Origin: Chloroflexota bacterium
GTDB lineage: Bacteria; Chloroflexota; Ktedonobacteria; Ktedonobacterales; Ktedonobacteraceae
Direction of reading: 5' to 3'
DNA length: 7,026 bases
Assembly: GCA_021828635.1 (NCBI GenBank)
Contig: JAJZEJ010000514.1
Coordinates: forward strand, 1-7,026
In this document: piece by piece, positions 1 through 6,400 of the stretch
Layout of the letters: each line of letters opens with the position of its first letter
How positions within the stretch are numbered: position 1 is the first letter of the stretch
Program-made: the position numbers and the translations under genes
The notes under the pieces: model-generated
What the model saw: only the letters and a program-made list of their open reading frames with translations
What the model was told of the DNA's origin: nothing
Databases searched by the model: none

Positions 1-300
1 GCGGGCATCATGGCGGCCAAACAAACGCCACAGATCATCCCGCTCTGCCATCCACTACCCATGACGCACATCGACCTGCACTTTACGCTGGACGCTACAG
101 AGGGTCTGATCTATATTGAGGCACGTACACGCACCTACTACAAAACTGGCGTAGATGTCGAGGCACTGACCGCCGCAACCGTGGCCGCTCTCACCATCTA
201 CGATATGTGCAAAGGTGTGGACACAACTATCACGCTGGAACAAGCCTATATCGCCATGAAAGGTGGCGGCAAAAGCGGCACCGTCACATTCGAGCCGTAA
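1..300 (+). CDS. moaC: Cyclic pyranopterin monophosphate synthase MoaC, C-terminal part
   Basis: MoaC converts the GTP-derived 3',8-cyclo intermediate made by MoaA into cyclic pyranopterin monophosphate, an early cytoplasmic step of molybdenum cofactor synthesis. The frame is open from base 1 (it begins Ala-Gly-Ile), so the gene starts left of the window; the ATG at 10 is internal, because family members read AGI-x-AAK here. About 99 residues are visible, against about 160 for the whole family protein. Seen directly: IPLCHPLP with the conserved active-site His, the signature TGVDVEALTA, IYDMCKG carrying the conserved Asp and Lys, and the C-terminal GGGKSG. The catalytic Lys of the HHKGD motif (Lys51 in E. 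coli) would lie outside the window. One oddity is that the first acidic residue of the usual GVEMEALTA motif is Asp instead of Glu, which keeps the charge. The gene converges on the kinase gene, with 23 nt between stop codons. Identification is very secure. Confidence 0.96.
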   Translation, partial: AGIMAAKQTPQIIPLCHPLPMTHIDLHFTLDATEGLIYIEARTRTYYKTGVDVEALTAATVAALTIYDMCKGVDTTITLEQAYIAMKGGGKSGTVTFEP

Positions 301-318
301 GGCGTGATAAATCACGCC
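301..318. terminator. Palindromic hairpin between convergent genes, possible bidirectional terminator
   Basis: GGCGTGAT at 301-308 and ATCACGCC at 311-318 are perfect reverse complements separated by AA. The RNA from either strand would form a stem of about 7 bp with a TAAA or TTTA loop. The palindrome starts directly after the moaC stop codon and ends 5 nt before the kinase stop codon, the usual place for a shared terminator. No T-run follows it on either strand, so it is not a textbook intrinsic terminator. It may act in 3' end processing or mRNA stability instead. Confidence 0.55.
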
Positions 319-323
319 CTACG

Positions 324-2621
324 TTATGCCCAGACTTTGACATTACTATATGCCACATCGGTTAGAGCTTGTGATCCTTCACAATAGAGGCCGATTTCGC
401 CTTGACTCGATGTATTGGCACTATCAGCAATATTGCCTTTCACAAGCTGACCATTCACATACAGATCAAACATACTACTATGCGCCACGACAGCAATGCG
501 ATTTGACTGACTGAGGCCGATATGGAAGGCGGGAATAGGATTAGTAAGGTCTGTAGCCAGCGCATTGCTGCAATCATTGCTAACACAGACATAAAATGAA
601 TAGCGTCCACTCTCGAAAATCTCGAAAACATAGTATTTATTAGCACTGGCACGAAAGACAAGACCTCCACCGCTAAAGGATGGACCGGCGCTTATGAAGG
701 TCATCTGCGCCTCATAGGTAAAATTCGTGTAATTGGTATTCTTAGCGTAGCAGGGACCACCATAATTGGTGGGCATGATGACATGATAGGCTCCATTCTC
801 AAACTGGCAGGCATTGCCAACCGATGCATCGCTATACTCATCCCATTGATGACCGCCGCTATTATCTTTCATCGGATCATTCAAGACCAGCGTGCTACTA
901 TAAGGCGGATAGGGATTGGCATTGGGATTCGCCGTGTTGGTGACAGTTGGCGTCGTTGATGTGACCTGTGTTGTCGGCATGGTCGGTATGGTAGTAGCAG
1001 TTGGTGTATGTATGCTAGCTTGTGCAGTCGCTGTCTCATGTGCATAGGCCACGGCTGTTTGCTGCTGACCATTGGTAGAAGGCATGTTGGTACTCTGACC
1101 ACCAGCGCCATTGCTGCTACCAGCGCCATGTGCAATGTCAAAGTAGTAATATAAGCCACCACTACCAAGCAGGAGTAACAGAACCAGTGTGCTGAATAGT
1201 ATTAATCGTGTGACAGGTGTTCTTTGGCGCTCTGGTCGTCCAGATTGCGCTCCTGCAAATCCGCCTGCTTTATCGGAAATTCCTGCTCCCGATATGGGCA
1301 AAAGAGGCTGTTCTACGCCAGCTTGTGTTGTAGTGCGTTCATGTTCTGTATTGCTTAACAATGTTGGTTCATGTTCAAAGGTATTTACAGGTTGTGAGGA
1401 ATGCACCACGGTTGCCATATTCTGGGCAGTTGTGTTGCCGCTACCCATTGTGGTCGTTATCTGACCAGGAAGTAATGTGCGTACTATAGCTAATTTCAGG
1501 TAAAGCTGCGTTGCACGTGCATCACCTGTCATGTGCGGGTCATCGACTCTGATAACCAATCCATCTTGCGCACCCACCGGAATGACCACTGAGATATGTC
1601 GTCCATCTGGCAACATCAGATTCCGCTTGCCTCCCGCACGGGCCTCCTGCTCACTGATTGCTAGCGTAGCGTGTAAATCACGCATCACAGGTGTGCTAAC
1701 AGGTTCTTCACCGGCGGCTTTCGCAGCTGAGGTCACGCCTACAGGCATCATAGGGTCAAGTGGCGCAAGTGTTTGTTGTAGAGCAGAGGCAAAGGCCATA
1801 ACAGAGGGAAAACGCTGATCTGGTCTCTTTGCTAATGCACGCAACAACACAGTATCTACGGTCGCAGGTAAGCGAGGGTCGAGGCTACTCGGTGTGGGAG
1901 GTAATGTGTGCAAATGTGCATACATCAATTGCATGATATTACCTTGAAACGGCAAACTTCCAGTTAGCAGTTCATAGAGCATGATGGCTAGCGCGTATTG
2001 ATCAGTCGCGGGTGTTGGATGTCCTTCCCAGAGTTCTGGAGCCATATAGGTTGGCGTGCCACGCACATTCTGGCTGGTTCGTGTTGTTTTTGTGTCAAGT
2101 TTTGCTATGCCAAAGTCGGTCAATAGCAGGTCGGGGCGTTGCTGTTTGCCAGCATTGTAGCGCAGGAGGAAGTTCGAGGGTTTCACATCCAGGTGAATGA
2201 TCTGGTGATCGTGAGCATATTGCAATGCGGTTGCCGCTTGTTGCGCAATATGCACCACATCTTGTACCGTTAACGAGGTAGAGCGCAGACGCTGTTGTAG
2301 CCAATCGGCCAGCGAACCATCTTCACGATATGGCATTACCAGATACGTGAATGTAGCTCCCTGTAGCTGTGTTTCTCCATAGTCGTAGAGCGGCAAAATC
2401 AGGGGATGATCGAGAGCCGCGACAGCTTGGGCTTCGCGTTGTGAGAAGCGCATCAGCATATCCGCATCTTCTCCCTGCTCTGGAGCATCCGTCCGAATGA
2501 CTTTTATGGCTACCTGGCGGTGAATTGCCGGGTCTTCCGCCAGGTAAATCTCGCCCATACCGCCGCTACCAACTGGGCGTAATAGATGGTAACGGCCTAA
2601 TTGCATATCTTCTAAAGACAT
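324..2621 (-). CDS. Transmembrane serine/threonine protein kinase with DnaJ_C-like domain and lectin-like ectodomain
   Basis: This is a 765-residue membrane Ser/Thr kinase of the bacterial Hanks (PknB-like) type. The ATG at 2621 is chosen because GAGGTG lies 5 nt upstream and the kinase domain follows at once. Kinase domain, about 11-283: glycine loop GSGGMGE (18-24), VAIK with Lys40, helix-C Glu63, HLDVKPSN (143-150) with catalytic Asp145, DFG at 169-171, and GTPTYMAPE ending the activation segment. The HRD Arg is Leu, so it is a non-RD kinase. About 312-380 resembles a DnaJ C-terminal beta domain (ISEQEARAGG, LPDGR, IPVGAQDG, QLYLKL). A Thr-rich linker leads to a membrane helix at about 471-493 (LILFSTLVLLLLLG). 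A Thr/Pro-rich outer linker then leads to a 190-residue concanavalin/LamG-like domain with five Cys. There is no N-terminal signal peptide, so the expected topology is kinase inside and ectodomain outside. The ligand and substrates are unknown. Confidence 0.93.
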   Translation of the reverse strand: MSLEDMQLGRYHLLRPVGSGGMGEIYLAEDPAIHRQVAIKVIRTDAPEQGEDADMLMRFSQREAQAVAALDHPLILPLYDYGETQLQGATFTYLVMPYREDGSLADWLQQRLRSTSLTVQDVVHIAQQAATALQYAHDHQIIHLDVKPSNFLLRYNAGKQQRPDLLLTDFGIAKLDTKTTRTSQNVRGTPTYMAPELWEGHPTPATDQYALAIMLYELLTGSLPFQGNIMQLMYAHLHTLPPTPSSLDPRLPATVDTVLLRALAKRPDQRFPSVMAFASALQQTLAPLDPMMPVGVTSAAKAAGEEPVSTPVMRDLHATLAISEQEARAGGKRNLMLPDGRHISVVIPVGAQDGLVIRVDDPHMTGDARATQLYLKLAIVRTLLPGQITTTMGSGNTTAQNMATVVHSSQPVNTFEHEPTLLSNTEHERTTTQAGVEQPLLPISGAGISDKAGGFAGAQSGRPERQRTPVTRLILFSTLVLLLLLGSGGLYYYFDIAHGAGSSNGAGGQSTNMPSTNGQQQTAVAYAHETATAQASIHTPTATTIPTMPTTQVTSTTPTVTNTANPNANPYPPYSSTLVLNDPMKDNSGGHQWDEYSDASVGNACQFENGAYHVIMPTNYGGPCYAKNTNYTNFTYEAQMTFISAGPSFSGGGLVFRASANKYYVFEIFESGRYSFYVCVSNDCSNALATDLTNPIPAFHIGLSQSNRIAVVAHSSMFDLYVNGQLVKGNIADSANTSSQGEIGLYCEGSQALTDVAYSNVKVWA

Positions 2622-2626
2622 TCCGA

Positions 2627-2632
2627 CACCTC
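2627..2632 (-). promoter_or_regulatory. Ribosome binding site of the kinase gene (decides the start)
   Basis: The - strand reads GAGGTG, then TCGGA, then ATG at 2621: a strong Shine-Dalgarno match with 5-nt spacing. It favours this ATG over a TTG (2714) and an ATG (2693) in the same frame farther upstream. The site lies inside CCGAGGTGTCGG, which can fold into a small CCGA/TCGG hairpin, and inside a longer inverted repeat that could mask it. Confidence 0.8.
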
Positions 2633-2653
2633 GGCATACATCACAGACACAAA

Positions 2654-2689
2654 CTCGTTTCACTGCTGTTCTTATGAACGAAAAACGAG
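2654..2689 (-). other. Stem-loop nested in the kinase leader
   Basis: CTCGTTT at 2654-2660 pairs with AAACGAG at 2683-2689 (7 bp). Inside it, GTTC (2668-2671) pairs with GAAC (2676-2679) around TTAT. The element sits in the loop of the longer inverted repeat and would help bring its two arms together. It lacks a U-run, so it does not look like a terminator. The pairing is visible; the function is unknown. Confidence 0.4.
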
Positions 2690-2720
2690 CCATCCATGCA
2701 TTTTTGTATGACAATTATGC

Positions 2721-2735
2721 CATCGAAGAGGTGTC
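2721..2735 (-). promoter_or_regulatory. Copy 1 of a shared upstream element
   Basis: The + strand reads CATCGAAGAGGTGTC, which matches copy 2 (3361-3375, CATGGAAAAGGTGTC) at 13 of 15 positions in the same orientation. It lies 99 nt upstream of the kinase start and overlaps the outer arm of the leader inverted repeat. It could be a protein binding site shared with the oxidase gene. No convincing -35/-10 pair was found beside it; a CATAAT at 2719-2714 lacks a -35 partner. Confidence 0.35.
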
Positions 2736-2785
2736 GATAATATGAAGTGGTTCACATCACGGTAGGCACCGACGATAGAAACAAG

Positions 2786-3289
2786 CTATTTCATATCGAG
2801 TTTGATGTCCGAGGTAGCATCATCCTTGCCACCAGTGGAAATGCCCTTCATGGCGCTATAGAGGCGGCCCATCTTGCCAGAGGGAGCATCCCAGATTTCC
2901 GCGCTCTCGACATGCACTTTGAGCAGAGCAACGTGTGGATCATCGTTACCATTGGGAAACCATGCTTTGAGCATCGGCTTCCACAAATCTTTAATCTTCT
3001 TGCGATCACGTACCAGTTCAGCCGTCCCAGAGACGGAAACATACAGATTATCCGACTCTTTCGCATAGCTGATATTCACCTGACGATGAACCGCCACATT
3101 ATCGACTTTTGGCGCATTATCGTAGGTGAAAAACCAGAGGTCGCCATCAAAATCTTGATCCTGCGTTGCCATTGGTCGGCTGTGCAGCTTATCGTCGGCA
3201 TCTACCGTCGTCATCATCGCAATGCGCATACCTTTGATTTTATCTCTCAGCAGCTTGACATCGCTCAGGTCTTTGCCATGATGTATCAT
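2786..3289 (-). CDS. General stress protein 26-type pyridoxamine 5'-phosphate oxidase-like flavoprotein
   Basis: This 167-residue soluble protein has the split beta-barrel fold of the pyridoxamine 5'-phosphate oxidase superfamily, in the general stress protein 26 subgroup, whose members bind FMN or FAD. Seen directly: an N-terminal helix then RIAMMTTVD (22-30), the signature SRPMATQ (37-43), FDGDLWFFT (47-55), KVDN (61-64), VNISYA (71-76), VSVSGTAELV (84-93), KAWFPNGNDDP (108-118) and ESAEIWDAPSGK (128-139). Length and motif order fit the subgroup. It is probably not the true PdxH enzyme of vitamin B6 synthesis, which is longer and has a different C-terminal substrate segment. The ATG at 3289 follows a purine-rich stretch with AAGGGA at 7 nt and AAGGAG at 13 nt. 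It lies 118 nt after the HEAT gene and 164 nt before the kinase gene, all on one strand. The cofactor, substrate and biological role are unknown; a redox or stress role is inferred from the family. Confidence 0.9.
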   Translation of the reverse strand: MIHHGKDLSDVKLLRDKIKGMRIAMMTTVDADDKLHSRPMATQDQDFDGDLWFFTYDNAPKVDNVAVHRQVNISYAKESDNLYVSVSGTAELVRDRKKIKDLWKPMLKAWFPNGNDDPHVALLKVHVESAEIWDAPSGKMGRLYSAMKGISTGGKDDATSDIKLDMK

Positions 3290-3320
3290 ATCTTCTTCCC
3301 TTCTCCTTGTGTCAACGACG

Positions 3321-3349
3321 CTTATAGTTTAACGCCCAGACACTGGAAT
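3321..3349 (-). promoter_or_regulatory. Candidate promoter of the oxidase-like gene
   Basis: On the - strand a TATAAG at 3326-3321 is one base off the consensus -10 box and lies 31 nt upstream of the ATG at 3289, which would give a short leader of about 24 nt. With a 17-nt spacer, the -35 position (3349-3344) reads ATTCCA, a poor match. The spacer contains CCAG-ACA-CTGG (3336-3346), a small palindrome that could be an operator. The call rests mainly on the -10 box and its position. Confidence 0.3.
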
Positions 3350-3360
3350 CACGAATAGCA

Positions 3361-3375
3361 CATGGAAAAGGTGTC
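3361..3375 (-). promoter_or_regulatory. Copy 2 of a shared upstream element
   Basis: The + strand reads CATGGAAAAGGTGTC, matching the element at 2721-2735 at 13 of 15 positions, in the same orientation. It lies 71 nt upstream of the oxidase-like gene start and about 12 nt upstream of the candidate -35 position. An activator or repressor site is possible; no regulator can be named. Confidence 0.35.
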
Positions 3376-3407
3376 ACATAGCAAACAGGTACACATACTG
3401 ATAAGAG

Positions 3408-6400
3408 CTAGTGAGGCGACTCGTATTGGTCAAGTTGCCATTGTAATTGATCGTTGAGGTCACGCAGCGCATCATCTTCGCGCAAGACCTGCTGTAACTG
3501 GCGACGCATTGTTTCACGCTCCTGTTCAAGTTGCTCAAGTTGTCGCACCAGATCGTCTTTCTCGCGTGTTGTTCGAAACAGATCTTTGCCACGTTGCCCA
3601 TGCTCATTACGTATCTGCTCCAACTCGTCTTCTAGTGAAGACAGTTGCTGCTGCTGATCCATCAGGCGAGCCGTCATCAATAGTGTCTCTTTTTTGTGTG
3701 CAGCTTGCTCAGCCTGTAAATCTTGTTCCAATTGCTGTATCTGTGGCTCATAACGCCAACCAAGCAGCACACTAAACAATTCGCGCAAGGCATCGCCCAC
3801 AGGGGTTGCGCTACGCATGGCCTCCAACGTATGAACATCCCATTGCTTACTGGCAAGCAGACCACCAAGAGCGCATAATGCTATCTGGAGTTGCGCAGGG
3901 AACATCACCGTGGTCGCTGTTTTAGCCAGACCATACTCGCTCAACTGCTGAATATACTCCGTTACCATGACGGGTGCTGAACGCATTGCCAATATCGTTG
4001 CCAGATCAGCACGCAGGTCAAAGCTGGCATCCTGATCCTCAAATGCCTGGAGCATCTGTTCTTGCGACTCTGTATCCAGAAACAGTAGCATGTAAGCCAA
4101 CTGATCGCGGTGCTGCGGATACATCTCTAATAGTTCTAGTAAGGGATGCACAACTAAGTGGTCATCCATCAGCAACAACAATGCCATGATACGTTGATTG
4201 ATAATCTCGGATGTATGAGTCTGCGCAAACTCCAGCAATTCTGGCACAATCGAACGCTCAGCATATTGACGGACGGCCTCGTCGCGGCTACGCTCTAATA
4301 GTAGGGAGACAGCCATTGAAAGATCATTCTGCTTTTCGCTATTTAGCAGTCTAATTAGCTCATTCTTGATAATACCTGTTGGCAGAGCGCGGAATACCTC
4401 TAAGGCGGCCTCGCGCATAGGACGGTTGGCGGTATTGATATAAGCATCCCAGATGAAAGGCAGAGCGGGAACACCAATAGCACAGAGAATACGCCTGGCC
4501 ATCTTCGCCACAGCAGCATTTTCATCAACCATTAAAGGGCCAACCACAGGCACAGCTGGGCCTGCGATTTTTGTCAATGCTATCTCAGCGCCAGAGCGCC
4601 GATCATCCAGGTAAAGCGCATTAACCAGACGCGCCAGCACTTCCTGCTGATAGGCACCGCGCTGCGCCAGACGTATCAGCGCCTCGGCAGCATCTTCAAA
4701 CAGATGGGCATCCTCCAAGCCTTCCAGCAGAGCCGGAAGGCTTTCAGCTGCTAAGTCAGTAGTCAATACATCCAGCAATGTCTCATAAGCTCGTATCGGC
4801 GGTGACGGATTGAATAACTGCACTATTTCCCGTAAAACATACTGTGGCTGCTTCGTCTGGCGCACCAACCGAACCATGATAGCACGAGCGCGTTCACGGG
4901 CCGTACTACGCTGATCGTCCAATCCTGAAAGTAAAGAGCGCAAAATATCTAAACCAAACTGTGGCAAAATTTCTGCAGCCACCGCGCCACGCTCTTCATC
5001 ACCTAGTAATTCCACCAATGGCGAGATCGCCGCATCAGGATAGTTGAGTAAGAAGTGGGCGGCGGCACGTTGTATCTCGAATGGCTGGTTCAGCAACTCT
5101 AAGAGCGCGGGTACTACGAAGGAACCGGACATGGCCTCTAACATCTGGTACAGATAACCGCGCACACGTTCATCAGGATGCAACATATATTTGACCGCGA
5201 CCGCCGCTGCGTCAATACCCTGCCGTGCCATCATATCGACGATGCGCTCAGCCTGTATATCACTGGCATAGTTCAACGCCTCGACCAGTTGCTCAGCGGG
5301 GAAAGGTGCCATGCCGAGAATAGCACGTTTCACACGCTGTGTCATTGGCGATTCTTCCGGTATGTCAAGCGCATCTAATAGACCATCGATAGCTACTGGT
5401 CCCAGCATACTCAGTGTATTTATAGCCTCTTCATAGATCAATGGACGTGTATCATGGAACAGCGTTAACAAAGGAAAAATGACACGCTGATCGGAGAATT
5501 GCCCTAAAGCGCGAATAATAGCGATGGTGAGCAGTGGTTCTGGCTGCGGCATTTGCAAAAGTGCCAGCAACGGAGGTAGTGAAGAAGATTCATGCAATTG
5601 CTCCAGGATATGCACTAACAGGCGCGTTCGTCCTGCTATGACGTGGAACAGCACGTTCGTAATAGGTTCGACAACCTCTGGCCCAATTTCAGTCAGCACA
5701 GTAGCAGCTTGTTCGGCGGTTGCCTCACTGGCATAGGTCAATACAAGATCAATCAGACCAGGAATGCTTTCCGGCGCATACAGATAGAGTACACGGGCAG
5801 TCGATTGTCGTACAGAGAGCGAGGGATCGTCAAGTAGGCGCACCAAGTATGGCATAGCCCGCAGATCACGCGATACGCGCAAAATTTCTATGACACGCAA
5901 GCGTACCTGGTCTGTCCCCTGAGCAAGCAGGTCAAGCACCTGTAATGTTGCGACCTCGCCAACCTCTTGCAAGGCAAGAATAGCATTGTTGGCTGCCATT
6001 TCATTGGGTGAGGATAACGATTGTACAAGTGTCTCAACTACCTTCTGCGCACGATTATCGCGTATATCTAGCACATATTCTTGCGCGGCAAGGCGGCCCT
6101 GCTTCACTAATATCTTACGCGCTTGCTGCTGCACCATTGATTCAGCCTGATAGTGTGATGACAGTACCGGCATCAGAGCATCAATGATATGCTGATACTG
6201 TGTAGCTGACACCTGATGTCTAATATCCTGTTCATCCAGAAAATACTCCAGAATTGCCAATGCGGCCTGATGAACAATTTGCGTCGCGGTACCCTGGGAA
6301 CGATTTTCCAGTATCTGCACAACCCGTGCTAATACCAGTTCTGGCCCTAAATGTACCAAGCTATTAGCGGCACGCCTGACCAACGCAGCATCGTTGTCGC

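Larger units (their letters stand above)
2624..2736 (-). repeat. Long inverted repeat in the kinase leader, able to mask the Shine-Dalgarno
   Basis: The - strand sequence at 2638-2624 is TATGCCGAGGTGTCG. The + strand at 2716-2736 holds the same 15 bases, split as TATGCC, a 6-nt insertion ATCGAA, and GAGGTGTCG. An RNA read from the - strand through this region could therefore form a 6-bp and a 9-bp helix (15 pairs) with a single 6-nt bulge. This would bury the GAGGTG ribosome binding site, and the 77-nt loop contains its own stem-loop (2654-2689). All of this is seen in the sequence; that it regulates translation is inference. It needs transcription to start upstream of about 2736, for example by readthrough from the oxidase gene. 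A small inverted-repeat element or a DNA-level operator are alternatives. Confidence 0.55.

Noticed and set aside
55..315. 86-codon open frame on the - strand opposite moaC
   Set aside because: Antisense to a gene with unmistakable MoaC motifs and without family resemblance of its own.
881..1168. 95-codon open frame on the - strand inside the kinase gene
   Set aside because: Out-of-frame shadow over the transmembrane and Thr/Pro-rich linker region; the kinase frame is continuous and makes sense here.
2622..2714. 31-residue N-terminal extension of the kinase from a TTG, containing the Cys cluster CVCDVC
   Set aside because: The ATG at 2621 has a strong Shine-Dalgarno at 5 nt and sits right before the kinase fold. 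The extension has no support, and the Cys cluster is probably chance translation of the leader.
2714..2719. CATAAT on the - strand as a kinase -10 box
   Set aside because: No -35-like hexamer lies at 16-18 nt, so it is not called as a promoter. If it were real, the leader would lose most of the outer inverted-repeat arm.
2742..2765. Tiny + strand ORF (ATG at 2742, stop at 2765) preceded by GAGGTG
   Set aside because: Only 7 codons long; the GAGGTG is the outer arm of the leader inverted repeat, and the spacing to the ATG is loose.
2747..3358. 203-codon open frame on the + strand with a GTG start
   Set aside because: It lies antisense across the whole oxidase-like gene, which has clear family motifs, and its translation shows no recognisable domain or good ribosome binding site.
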